Below are positions 43,490 to 51,853 of a stretch of DNA of 64,000 nt, piece after piece. The stretch covers positions 109,918-173,917 of the forward strand of contig NZ_BFAQ01000034.1 in assembly GCF_002933855.1 (NCBI RefSeq), in the 5' to 3' direction. How positions within the stretch are numbered: position 1 is the stretch's first letter; the number at the start of each line of letters is the position of its first letter. The notes beneath the pieces were generated by a model, which was not told the DNA's origin, made no database searches, and was given only the letters and a program-made list of their open reading frames with translations. Source of the DNA: Vibrio penaeicida. GTDB taxonomy: Bacteria; Pseudomonadota; Gammaproteobacteria; Enterobacterales; Vibrionaceae. The translations under genes and the position numbers were made by a program.

Positions 43490-44830
43490 ATGAATCGGAT
43501 AGCTTGTTTGTTGTTGAGTTTGCTGGCTTTTCCTGGCTTTGCTTTAACTAAAGTGGACGTATTCCAATCTGAAATTGTATTGACGGAAGAAGAAAATGCA
43601 GAGGATCTTGCGAAAGCCCAAGGATTAGAGCAGGTTCTTATTAAGGCATCTGGACAAAAAGCCGTTGCCAGTAATCCGGTTATCGAAAAAGCGAAAAAGA
43701 GCACGGGTCCTTATCTTTCTCAAATTAGCTTCGGGCAATTAGATGGGCAAGAAACGTTAAAAGTAGCTTTTAGTCCAAGACAAGTTCAGGGGTTATTGAC
43801 TCAGGCGGGCTTACCATATTGGTCTGAAAATCGCGCTTCCATTTTAATGTGGATTATTGAAGAAGATCGCTATGAACGCCAAATAGTGTGGGAGCAGAGT
43901 GGATCTAACGTTACTAAACTGTTGAACCAGTATGCCGATTCTCGAGGCTTACCCATTACTGTCCCAGTTGGTGACTTTGATGATGTTACAGGGATCTCCG
44001 CACCAGAAATTTGGGGGGGCTTTGTTGAACCAATCAGTAAAGCCAGCTCACGTTACCCTGCGGATGCGGTTTTGGTTCTAAGAGTGCAACACTTAAGCTC
44101 TGGTAGAGCATCTGTGCGTTGGACTCTATTCGACCAATCACCAGAGCAGATGCTTGGTTCTCAACAGTCTCCTATGTCGGGGCAGGAGCGTGGTGAATTT
44201 AATTCTACGCTTCAATCGGTAGTAGATAGCATCAGCGATTACTTTGCGAGTAAAAGTGCGGTTCAGGTTTCGGATGTGTCGACAGAAAGCGTGACAGTTC
44301 AATTTTTAGACGTTAAAGGTTCACGTGATTTCTTCCAACTGGAGTCTTTGTTTGAAGGTTTGAACTCGGTTGCGTCGACAGAGATCTTAAAAATCAAAGG
44401 TAACGATGTCACTTTTAAAGTCAATTTGCTTGCTCCAGTTGTGGATTTTCAGCGTGAATTAGAAAACTTTAAACAAGTGAGAGCGTTCACATTGGATGCT
44501 TACGTTGAAAATCAAGAAGAGCAAATTGTTGAAAGTACGCCTGTAGAATCTACCGACCCACAAACAGCTGAGCCTGAGCTTATCGCATCCGAATTCGCTG
44601 CTGAAGACATGGTGGAAACAGACGTTACTACAGGTGAAACCGTAGAGCAGTTAGTCAGTGCTGAGCCTTCAGTTGAAGGGGATATTTCAGAAATCCCTGT
44701 ACAAACGGGCGATACAGCGGTTGAAGAGTCGGCAACAGTTGATGGCGTTTCAAACATCAAAGCTGAAGTAATCGAAGAAGCGGCTCCTGAAGAAAAAGCG
44801 GACTTGGTGTATGAGTGGCTTGGTCTTTAA
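43490..44830 (+). CDS. DUF2066 periplasmic protein with an acidic C-terminal tail
   Basis: 446 residues from ATG 43490 (MNRIACLLLSLLAFPGFA, a signal peptide); a further upstream in-frame start is not supported. Residues 20-350 match the DUF2066 pattern (AQGLEQVLIKASGQKAV, LPYWSENRASILMWI, YPADAVLVLRVQ, ASVRWTLFD). The last 100 residues are a low-complexity, Glu/Thr/Val-rich tail without structure. Function unknown; conserved next to uraA/purM in vibrios. Confidence 0.8.
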   Translation: MNRIACLLLSLLAFPGFALTKVDVFQSEIVLTEEENAEDLAKAQGLEQVLIKASGQKAVASNPVIEKAKKSTGPYLSQISFGQLDGQETLKVAFSPRQVQGLLTQAGLPYWSENRASILMWIIEEDRYERQIVWEQSGSNVTKLLNQYADSRGLPITVPVGDFDDVTGISAPEIWGGFVEPISKASSRYPADAVLVLRVQHLSSGRASVRWTLFDQSPEQMLGSQQSPMSGQERGEFNSTLQSVVDSISDYFASKSAVQVSDVSTESVTVQFLDVKGSRDFFQLESLFEGLNSVASTEILKIKGNDVTFKVNLLAPVVDFQRELENFKQVRAFTLDAYVENQEEQIVESTPVESTDPQTAEPELIASEFAAEDMVETDVTTGETVEQLVSAEPSVEGDISEIPVQTGDTAVEESATVDGVSNIKAEVIEEAAPEEKADLVYEWLGL

Positions 44831-44930
44831 GCGGTAGGTTAGTGAATTTTGATACTTAAAAATTATTAGCCCCTAAATGGATAAATAGTTCTTAAGAGAA
44901 GTACGCACACACAAGAAGTACACGTATATA

Positions 44931-44968
44931 GAAGAAGAGCTGCCGATTGGCAGCTCTTCTTCTTTTTT
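44931..44968 (+). terminator. Strong terminator after the DUF2066 gene
   Basis: The perfect 14-bp stem GAAGAAGAGCTGCC (44931-44944) / GGCAGCTCTTCTTC (44949-44962) is followed by TTTTTT. Confidence 0.9.
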
Positions 44969-45014
44969 CCGATAATTGAATTATTGATTATTCAAGTATT
45001 AACTCTTCAAATCT

Positions 45015-45431
45015 CTACTGCTCAAAACGTGCTTTTTCTTGTTTCTCTACTTCAGAAAGCTTCGTGAGTTTTAGACCTAATTCTTTCCCTCTTTGCCGCG
45101 CATAAAGGGTGTTTCCAACAAAGGCAATAGTGGTTAATAAAAGCTCCACTACCGCAAGCCATCGCTCGCCTTCATTGACATACAAAATGGTAAGCGCATG
45201 CAGAAAATACAACATCAACACAAAATTAGCCCACGCGTGCGTGTAGGGTTTACCTGCTAAAATACCCGGTAAGGGCAGCAGTAATGGGACACACCATGCA
45301 AGCGCTAATGTAAGGCTATTGATATGAGGGTGAGGAGATAGGCTGATTTGCCATAAAGCAACCCAGCCTAAAAGACCAATGTTTCCAGCTAACGCTAAGT
45401 ATCGATACTTAATAGATTGAGATTCCGTCAT
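45015..45431 (-). CDS. DUF2069 membrane protein
   Basis: 138 residues with four hydrophobic helices (YLALAGNIGLLGWVALWQI, LTLALAWCVPLLLPLPGIL, NFVLMLYFLHALTILYV, WLAVVELLLTTIAFVGNTLY) and a charged C-terminus. The pattern LLPLPGILAGKPYTHAWANF is that of DUF2069. It follows wrbA in the same direction after 24 bases and is probably co-transcribed. Function unknown. Confidence 0.8.
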   Translation of the reverse strand: MTESQSIKYRYLALAGNIGLLGWVALWQISLSPHPHINSLTLALAWCVPLLLPLPGILAGKPYTHAWANFVLMLYFLHALTILYVNEGERWLAVVELLLTTIAFVGNTLYARQRGKELGLKLTKLSEVEKQEKARFEQ

Positions 45432-45455
45432 ACAGAGTCCTTAGGGCGGTTAACC

Positions 45456-46046
45456 CTAGCTTTTCAGTTTTTTTGCACACTCTGCCAGACGCTTTCCAAG
45501 AGCAAAAGCTAACTGCCCTTCATCTGACTGATTTGATTGTATCTGACTACCAATAGTGGATGCACCATAAGGAGTACCACCTTGTGATGTCGTGTGCAAA
45601 GCGGGCTCAGAATAAGGAATACCCAATAGCATCATGCCGTGATGAAACAACGGAAGCATCATGCTTTGAAGTGTGGTTTCTTGACCGCCGTGCATGGAAG
45701 AGGAAGACGTAAATACGCAAGCTGGCTTATCTATAAGGTCGCCACCTACCCAAAGAGGGGTTGAGGTGTCCCAGAAATGTTTGAGTGGTGCCGCCATGTT
45801 TCCAAACCAAACTGGGCTGCCCATCGCAAGCCCATCACATGTTTTTAACTCGTCAAGCGTGAGAATAGGATCGTCTGGTGCTGCTGCGAGCTTACCTGAA
45901 TTGACGGAACTGTCTGAAATTTCATTGACCGTTCGGATCAGCGCTTCACACTGTTCAACAGAGGCAATGCCACGGGCAATCTGGCGAGCCAGCTTTTTGG
46001 TGCTTCCGTGGCGGCTGTAATAAAGGACAACAACCTTTATGCTCAT
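45456..46046 (-). CDS. wrbA: NAD(P)H:quinone oxidoreductase, WrbA type
   Basis: 196 residues. A flavodoxin-fold enzyme that reduces quinones by two electrons. FMN-binding motifs: the phosphate loop YYSRHGSTKKLAR, MGSPVWFGNMAAPLKHFWD and TSSSSMHGGQETTL. The start overlaps the arsC stop as ATGA, so the two are translationally coupled. Confidence 0.9.
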   Translation of the reverse strand: MSIKVVVLYYSRHGSTKKLARQIARGIASVEQCEALIRTVNEISDSSVNSGKLAAAPDDPILTLDELKTCDGLAMGSPVWFGNMAAPLKHFWDTSTPLWVGGDLIDKPACVFTSSSSMHGGQETTLQSMMLPLFHHGMMLLGIPYSEPALHTTSQGGTPYGASTIGSQIQSNQSDEGQLAFALGKRLAECAKKLKS

Positions 46047-46393
46047 AAAATTTCCAGAACCTGTTCTGGTGGTCGGCCAAGACGAGCAGCGCCGCCTTTA
46101 ATGACAATAGGGCGCTCAATCAATTTAGGGTTGGCGACCATAGCTTCAAAGAGCTGTTCATCAGTGAGGGATTCATCACTTAAACTCAATTCTTTGTATA
46201 TCGCCTCTTTGGTTCGCATCATATCTCGTACGGAACTCAAACCCAGCTGTGCGTAAACGGTTTTCAGTTGATCAACACTTAAAGGGGTGTCCAGATACTT
46301 GATGACTTCTGGTGCAATGCCTTTTTCTTCAAGCAAAGCTAGTGTTTGTCGGCTTTTTGAGCAGCGAGGGTTATGATAAATCGATACTGACAT
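46043..46393 (-). CDS. arsC: Arsenate reductase (glutaredoxin-dependent, ArsC family)
   Basis: 116 residues. The redox Cys is in SIYHNPRCSKSRQTLALLEE, with the later IERPIVIKGGAARLGRPPE carrying the arginine region. In vibrios this gene sits with wrbA and bepA rather than with an ars operon, so a general thiol-redox role is possible. Confidence 0.9.
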   Translation of the reverse strand: MSVSIYHNPRCSKSRQTLALLEEKGIAPEVIKYLDTPLSVDQLKTVYAQLGLSSVRDMMRTKEAIYKELSLSDESLTDEQLFEAMVANPKLIERPIVIKGGAARLGRPPEQVLEIL

Positions 46394-46462
46394 GGGGATT
46401 CCTTATTAACTTTTTATTTTGCACACGGTTTGAGCTAACAGACGGTGAGTTCTCAGGCTGTG

Positions 46463-46513
46463 GTGCTTATCTTTTCTAAGTGCCTATGTTTTCTAAGTGC
46501 CTATCTTTTCTAA
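46463..46513. repeat. 17-bp tandem repeat, three copies, over the bepA stop
   Basis: Units GTGCTTATCTTTTCTAA, GTGCCTATGTTTTCTAA and GTGCCTATCTTTTCTAA lie at 46463, 46480 and 46497. The bepA stop codon (46510-46512, minus strand) is in the last unit. Confidence 0.85.
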
Positions 46514-47967
46514 TTTTGAAGGGCGTAAAAGCGATCGCGTTGCAGCCCTAGTTGGTCAATTCTCGCATCATATCGCGCCTGTTTTAGGCTTCCAAGCTCT
46601 ACCAGTTTACTGGCTTCGGCATAGAAACTGATGGCTTGCTTCCAATCCGCTTTTAAAGCAAAAATCTCGCCTCGCGCCGCTGCCTCTTCGTCTCGTTTGC
46701 CTTGCTGACCGGTAGAATCCGCAAGCATTGCCCAGCCGTTCACGTCTTCTGGGTGAGTATGGGTGTAACGTTGTAAAAGCCGAGTCGCTTCATCGTATCT
46801 TTCGCTTTCAACTAACAAGTTAGCGTAGTTGATTTCAAGTACGGGGTTATTCGGCTTTTTATCTAATGCTTTTTTTAGCATAGCGAGCCCTTTATCGTAT
46901 TCTTTTTTATATAAATACAAGTCTGAAAGCGCGTCTAGGTAAAAATTGTTGTTTGGATCTTGTTTGTCTAACTGCACTAACAGCGTTTCTGCTTCATCCA
47001 GTTTTTTCATATCGAGCAATGCGAGGGCTTTACCGTATTTCAATGTCGGTACGATATCTCGATGTGCTTTTTTGAGCCTTCTGTCCATCCAATCAATAGC
47101 TGCTTCACTATCGATGCCAGCGTGCCGTGCGATGATACGTGCTCTGGCTAGGTTGTATTCAATGGATGGTCCCAATCGATTTGGAGGCATGCTCTGTGCT
47201 CTTGCGCGCGAATCTGTAATTCGGTCTTCAGGCAATGGGTGCGTCAGCAGCATTGGAGGTGGCTTGCTCACATAACGAAACTCATCCGCCAATCGACCAA
47301 AAAATTGTGGCATGGCTTGAGGGTCGAAACCGGCTTTAGACATGGTGACAATACCAAAGCGATCAGCTTCTTTTTCATTAGAGCGAGTGTAGTTAATTTG
47401 ACTTTGAATCATCCCTGCTTGAGTGGCTGCAATCGCGGCTATACCCGCTTGAGGTGCGGCAACGGCAAGTAACAAAGAACCCACTAACGCAGCGATGGTA
47501 GCCGGAGAACGACGAGCTTGGTCTTCCATTGCTCTCGCTAGGTGGCGCTGAGTAATATGTGCGATTTCATGAGCAAGTACAGAAGCCAATTCGCTTTCTG
47601 TTTGCGCATGTAGGAACAGCCCAGAATGGAGCGCAACGTATCCACCAAAAAAGGCAAAGGCGTTGATGTCTCTATCTTGGATAAGGAAGAAATTAAACGG
47701 CGTTTTTACATCATTAGCATTAGCAACGAGTTGATGACCAATGGTACTAATGTACTCGTTTAACACTGGATCATGTACGATGGGTTGGCTTCTGCGCAAC
47801 ATGCGCATGTAAGCATCGCCATACAACGATTCCTGATCGATCGTCAGTGTCGAGGCAGCAGCCGTTCCTATATCTGGTAATTCATACCCCGAATTCTGCG
47901 CCAGAGTTGGCTGACTCAGAAGAGCGGCCATGCTGAGGCAAAGGGTTGAACGAGTAAATTTAAACAT
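46510..47967 (-). CDS. bepA: Periplasmic M48 metalloprotease / chaperone BepA
   Basis: 485 residues. Signal peptide STLCLSMAALLSQPTLA. The zinc motif HEIAH (SVLAHEIAHITQRHLARAM) and third ligand NEKEADRFG are present, with a C-terminal TPR array (about 300-480) that contacts the BAM complex and LptD. It helps assemble or degrade outer-membrane proteins. Same strand as arsC-wrbA but separated by about 115 bases with a tandem repeat. Confidence 0.95.
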   Translation of the reverse strand: MFKFTRSTLCLSMAALLSQPTLAQNSGYELPDIGTAAASTLTIDQESLYGDAYMRMLRRSQPIVHDPVLNEYISTIGHQLVANANDVKTPFNFFLIQDRDINAFAFFGGYVALHSGLFLHAQTESELASVLAHEIAHITQRHLARAMEDQARRSPATIAALVGSLLLAVAAPQAGIAAIAATQAGMIQSQINYTRSNEKEADRFGIVTMSKAGFDPQAMPQFFGRLADEFRYVSKPPPMLLTHPLPEDRITDSRARAQSMPPNRLGPSIEYNLARARIIARHAGIDSEAAIDWMDRRLKKAHRDIVPTLKYGKALALLDMKKLDEAETLLVQLDKQDPNNNFYLDALSDLYLYKKEYDKGLAMLKKALDKKPNNPVLEINYANLLVESERYDEATRLLQRYTHTHPEDVNGWAMLADSTGQQGKRDEEAAARGEIFALKADWKQAISFYAEASKLVELGSLKQARYDARIDQLGLQRDRFYALQN

Positions 47968-48201
47968 TCTGCTCCATTACATTGTCATTTTTATGTCGTA
48001 TCGTGTAATTGGACTGTTGAACACAGATATGGTTCGCCTATCAATTTTTGATTGCTATTTATTTCATCAATGGGCGCAGTTTAAAACATAAAGAGCTCAA
48101 ACATTTCGGTATGATCATCTCCACTTCTGCGAATGAAGTGGGAGACCATAGGTCCAAATGCTATTACAATACAGGCACAATAGTAAGTATTGGTGCTAAG
48201 A

Positions 48202-48432
48202 ATGAACAGCTACACGCTTGATTTATGTGAAGAACGCTGCCCAATGGCGTTGCTTCTAGCGAAGCGTCACGCAGCAAGCTTAAAAGAGAAAGAAACCTTG
48301 GTCATTCAAGTACATGATAAAAGCTCAATACAAGATATGTTACGATACTTTTCTTCATCCCTCTTTTCGGTCCATTTGGAAGAGAATGAGTGTGTGTCCA
48401 CTTTAACCGTAGTAAGAGAGAGCGATTCCTAA
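48202..48432 (+). CDS. TusA/SirA-like sulfurtransferase-family protein
   Basis: 76 residues from ATG 48202. The N-terminal strand and Cys motif read LDLCEERCPMALLLAKRH; C13 aligns with the persulfide Cys of TusA, but the second Pro of CPxP is Ala, and an extra Cys9 precedes it. The fold is otherwise that of TusA/YedF. It overlaps perM as TAATG, so the two are coupled. Whether it still transfers sulfur is unknown. Confidence 0.8.
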   Translation: MNSYTLDLCEERCPMALLLAKRHAASLKEKETLVIQVHDKSSIQDMLRYFSSSLFSVHLEENECVSTLTVVRESDS

Positions 48433-49508
48433 TGTTCGATATGGTCAGCCGCTGGTACAAGCGACGTTTTTCCGACCCTCACGCAGTAAGCTTGGTTGCC
48501 ATCCTTCTGTTTGGCTTTGCCACCATCTACTTTTTCGGACATTTAATTGCGCCGCTTTTAGTCGCAATAGTGATTGCTTACTTGCTTGAATGGCCGGTAA
48601 TGCAAATGATCCGTTTGGGGCTGCCTCGTGCGGCGGCAGTGCCTATTGTGGTGTTGGCTTTTCTAGGTCTTATGCTAATGGCTGTTTTTGGTTTAATGCC
48701 AACCATATGGAGCCAAGTAGGTAACTTGATTAACGATATCCCTAATATGTATAACGGTCTTCAAGGGTTTATTGCTTCAATTCCTGAAAAGTACCCAGAA
48801 CTAGCTAACCTTCAAATTGTCGAATCCATTGTTTCGAATGCGAAGAACAAAGTTCTTGGCTTAGGTGAAAGCGTGGTGAAAGGTTCACTGGCTTCACTTG
48901 TAAGCATTGCAACACTTGCGGTTTATCTTATCTTAGTGCCCTTATTGGTGTTCTTTTTGTTGAAAGACAAAGCAGAAATGATGTCGATGTTGAGTGGCTT
49001 TCTGCCTGAAAATCGACGTTTAGCGACCAAAGTTTGGCGCGAGATGAACCAACAAATTTCGAATTACATTCGCGGAAAGGTGATGGAAATCTTAATTGTT
49101 GGTGGTGTCAGCTATGTAACATTTGCCATTCTAGATTTGAGATATTCCGTTTTGCTAGCGGTTGCGGTGGGCTTGTCTGTGCTGATTCCTTATATCGGTG
49201 CAGCGGCAGTTACTGTACCAGTGGCCATTGTCGGGTTATTCCAGTGGGGGTTAACACCACAGTTTTACTGGCTTCTTGTTGCGTATGGCATCATTCAAGC
49301 GCTTGATGGTAACGTACTGGTTCCAGTGCTGTTTTCTGAAGCGGTGAACCTGCACCCAGTGGCGATTATTGTTTCGGTGCTGGTGTTTGGTGGGCTGTGG
49401 GGTTTTTGGGGAGTATTCTTCGCCATTCCTTTAGCAACGTTGGTGAAAGCCGTCATTAACGCGCTGCCCAATACGGAATCAAAAGTTCCAATACCTAATT
49501 CCGATTAG
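48432..49508 (+). CDS. perM: AI-2E-family transporter PerM
   Basis: 358 residues from ATG 48432. About eight membrane helices, with the family motif at the C-terminal half (LSVLIPYIGAAAVTVPVAIV; VLVPVLFSEAVNLHPVAIIV; GFWGVFFAIPLATLVKAVI). PerM is conserved near bepA; its substrate is not certain. Confidence 0.9.
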   Translation: MFDMVSRWYKRRFSDPHAVSLVAILLFGFATIYFFGHLIAPLLVAIVIAYLLEWPVMQMIRLGLPRAAAVPIVVLAFLGLMLMAVFGLMPTIWSQVGNLINDIPNMYNGLQGFIASIPEKYPELANLQIVESIVSNAKNKVLGLGESVVKGSLASLVSIATLAVYLILVPLLVFFLLKDKAEMMSMLSGFLPENRRLATKVWREMNQQISNYIRGKVMEILIVGGVSYVTFAILDLRYSVLLAVAVGLSVLIPYIGAAAVTVPVAIVGLFQWGLTPQFYWLLVAYGIIQALDGNVLVPVLFSEAVNLHPVAIIVSVLVFGGLWGFWGVFFAIPLATLVKAVINALPNTESKVPIPNSD

Positions 49509-49526
49509 CTTGAGCACAAATATAGA

Positions 49527-49554
49527 AAAGACCTCTGATATCAGAGGTCTTTTT
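49527..49554. terminator. Terminator between perM and bcp (convergent)
   Basis: AAAGACCTCTGA / TCAGAGGTCTTT (49527-49552) around a 2-base centre, with A's before and T's after, can serve both strands. Confidence 0.88.
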
Positions 49555-49571
49555 GGTTTTTCAGTCAATTC

Positions 49572-50042
49572 TTACGCAGATTGGTTGAAATAATCCAACA
49601 CAACTTCATGGTGCGTCTTAGTTTTGAACTTGTTGAACACATGTTCAATTACACCTTCTTCATTAATAAGAAAGCTGATGCGGTGCAGGCCGTCGTACAC
49701 TTTTCCCATGAATTTTTTCTCGCCCCAAACACCGAACTGTTCAGCAACGGCATGATCTTCATCAGAAAGTAGGGTGAAGTTGAGTTCATCTCGTTCGATG
49801 AATTTACCTAAGCGTTTTACTGGGTCGATGCTAACACCAAGAACCACAACATTGTGTGCATCCAGTTCGGCTTTGACATCTCTCAGACCTTTAGCTTGCA
49901 CGGTGCAACCCGGAGTCATGGCTTTAGGGTAAAAGTAGAACAATACCTTTTTGCCTTCAAAGTCAGATAATTTCACGGTGTTACCGTCTTGATCTAATAG
50001 TGAAAAGGCTGGAGCAGGCGCGCCAGCAGTCAAAGTTTCCAT
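49572..50042 (-). CDS. bcp: Thioredoxin-dependent thiol peroxidase (Bcp/PrxQ), resolving Cys absent
   Basis: 156 residues. The peroxidatic Cys46 is in YFYPKAMTPGCTVQAKGLRD. In E. coli Bcp a second Cys sits five residues later (QACGLRD); here it is Lys51, so the enzyme must work as a 1-Cys peroxiredoxin or use an external thiol. The rest (LLSDEDHAVAEQFGVWGEK; DGLHRISFLI) is standard. It reduces peroxides in the cytoplasm. It follows gcvR on the same strand. Confidence 0.93.
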   Translation of the reverse strand: METLTAGAPAPAFSLLDQDGNTVKLSDFEGKKVLFYFYPKAMTPGCTVQAKGLRDVKAELDAHNVVVLGVSIDPVKRLGKFIERDELNFTLLSDEDHAVAEQFGVWGEKKFMGKVYDGLHRISFLINEEGVIEHVFNKFKTKTHHEVVLDYFNQSA

Positions 50043-50060
50043 TGAGCGATCCTTTATTTT

Positions 50061-50603
50061 TTATTGGCTGTTTTTTATGAAATTTAGTGAGCCTTGAACC
50101 GATAGCTGCGAACACAGTAATTGGAAATCCTCTTCCAATTGCATCAAGTTACATTCGCCATCGACGTGGGCTGTCAACGCAATATGAAATTGATTCTGTT
50201 CTTTTTCGACCTTGGATTTATCGATAGTTTGCGCACTAAGTGAAGACATACCGATCTGTCGGTCAGCAAAAAACTGAGTGAATTTCTCAGTCAACCCTAG
50301 TTTGTCTTCGGATTCGACAAAGACTTCTATCCGATAGACATGATCAGGGTGCTGATGGGGAGAGGTACGTTTCATGATCGTAATCAGATCATGTTCTTGA
50401 CCTAAAAGAGGGAGGCGAGTTTCTACTCGGGCTAAGCTGTTGCTGTTTCCAGACAACAACATAATCAACGTAAATTCGCTGCCAAAGAGTGCAATGCGGC
50501 TGTCGATAATATTGCATCCCGATTCAGTAACCAAATGGGTAATTTGATTACTGATACCCGGGCGATCCGTACCAACAGCGGTAATCACTAAATGTTGTAA
50601 CAT
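50061..50603 (-). CDS. gcvR: Glycine cleavage system transcriptional repressor GcvR
   Basis: 180 residues from ATG 50603 (MLQHLVITAVGTDRPGISNQ), matching the family start; a TTG at 50621 is possible. Two ACT domains (about 3-80 and 92-170). GcvR binds glycine and controls GcvA by protein contact rather than by DNA binding. The gcvR-bcp pairing is conserved with E. coli. Confidence 0.93.
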   Translation of the reverse strand: MLQHLVITAVGTDRPGISNQITHLVTESGCNIIDSRIALFGSEFTLIMLLSGNSNSLARVETRLPLLGQEHDLITIMKRTSPHQHPDHVYRIEVFVESEDKLGLTEKFTQFFADRQIGMSSLSAQTIDKSKVEKEQNQFHIALTAHVDGECNLMQLEEDFQLLCSQLSVQGSLNFIKNSQ

Positions 50604-50905
50604 GAGGAGGCAATTTTTCAATAACTGTTAATTTGCATGTTAGCACAGTTCCTACTATTCGCCCGGATACCGACTGAGAATTTCAGTGTGCAAACCTGAA
50701 AACTTACCCAATTCGATAAATTTTCGACCAATCCATGCTTCACCTCCAATTATTAACGTGAGATTGTCATCTAAGGCGCTCTGAACCCTTGTTTTATTCA
50801 AGGATGTTACAGTACCATGCAAGAAGCCCATTTGAGCTGAGGTAGACCTGCTGGGGGTCGTTGAAGTGACGCCATTTGGTATAAGAATTTATTAAGGAGA
50901 TGGAC

Positions 50906-51784
50906 ATGTTTTCTGGAAGCTGGGTTGCGCTTTTGACACCGTTTAATAATGAAGGTGAAGTGGATTTCGAAAGCCTGAAGCAACTTGTTGAATACCACGT
51001 AGAAGCGGGCACCGATGGAATCGTCGCTGTTGGCACTACGGGTGAGTCGGCCACTCTAACAATCGAAGAGCATGTCAAGGTGGTGAGCAAAGCAGTAGAG
51101 TACGCCGATGGTCGTATTCCTGTTGTTGCGGGAACGGGGGCAAACGCAACTCACGAATCAGTGACGTTCAGCCGCTTGCTTCAAGGCTCTGGTATCGTAG
51201 GTGTGCTAAGTGTTACGCCTTACTATAACAAACCGACCCAAGAAGGTTTATACCAGCACTACAAAGCCATTTCTGAAGCCAGTGATGTGCCTATTATTCT
51301 TTATAACGTACCAGGTCGCACAGCGGTTGATCTTCAACCAGCCACCGTGGCTCGTTTAGCCAAAATTGAAAACATCGTTGCTTTGAAAGATGCGACAGGT
51401 GATTTAGAAAGAGTTGCAATTCACCGTGAACTTTGTGGCGAAGATTTTATCTTACTAAGTGGTGATGACTCGACAGGGCTCGAATTCTGTAAGTTAGGTG
51501 GTCATGGCGTAATCTCTGTAACGAACAATATCGCAGCAGCAGATATGGCGAAAATCATGCACTTAGCTCAAGATGGAGAGTTCGAAGAAGCGGAATCCAT
51601 CAATGCACGCTTGATGACGTTGCACAAAAACCTGTTTATTGAAGCTAGCCCTATTCCAGTTAAGTGGGCTGCGCATAAACTTGGTTTGATTGCAAATGGT
51701 AGCCTAAGACTTCCAATGACGGAGCTTTCTGAAGAGGCTCAGCCAGTCATTGAAAAGTCTCTAGCAGAAGCTGGGATCAGCTAG
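50906..51784 (+). CDS. dapA: 4-hydroxy-tetrahydrodipicolinate synthase
   Basis: 292 residues from ATG 50906, with AAGGAGA upstream; an ATG at 50900 overlaps that ribosome site. It condenses pyruvate with aspartate semialdehyde, the first step of the lysine/diaminopimelate branch. Motifs GTTGESATL, YYNKPTQEGLYQHYKAI, the Tyr in YNVPGRT and the Schiff-base Lys in VALKDATGD are present. Followed by bamC, a conserved pair. Confidence 0.98.
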   Translation: MFSGSWVALLTPFNNEGEVDFESLKQLVEYHVEAGTDGIVAVGTTGESATLTIEEHVKVVSKAVEYADGRIPVVAGTGANATHESVTFSRLLQGSGIVGVLSVTPYYNKPTQEGLYQHYKAISEASDVPIILYNVPGRTAVDLQPATVARLAKIENIVALKDATGDLERVAIHRELCGEDFILLSGDDSTGLEFCKLGGHGVISVTNNIAAADMAKIMHLAQDGEFEEAESINARLMTLHKNLFIEASPIPVKWAAHKLGLIANGSLRLPMTELSEEAQPVIEKSLAEAGIS

Positions 51785-51814
51785 GGTCAAACCAACGAAC
51801 CCAATAAAGTTAAC

Positions 51815-51835
51815 CCCGAAGCCAAGAGCTTCGGG
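51815..51835 (+). terminator. Short hairpin between dapA and bamC
   Basis: CCCGAAGC (51815-51822) / GCTTCGGG (51828-51835) with a five-base loop, followed only by TTGTATTT. Likely an attenuator or RNA-processing site, since bamC usually depends on dapA read-through. Confidence 0.55.
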
Positions 51836-51853
51836 TTGTATTTAGGAGTTTTA

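Noticed and set aside
46463..46513. Short regular repeats considered as a CRISPR remnant
   Set aside because: Units are directly adjacent with no spacers and only 17 bp long; this is a simple tandem repeat and no cas gene is present.
48119..48144. Hairpin CTCCACTTC / GAAGTGGGAG upstream of the TusA-like gene
   Set aside because: The stem contains a bulge and has no T run; position relative to any promoter is unclear, so no function is assigned.
50622..50905. Possible lysine riboswitch upstream of dapA
   Set aside because: The 284-base gap lacks the conserved core segments and a terminator/antiterminator pair; it looks like a plain promoter region.
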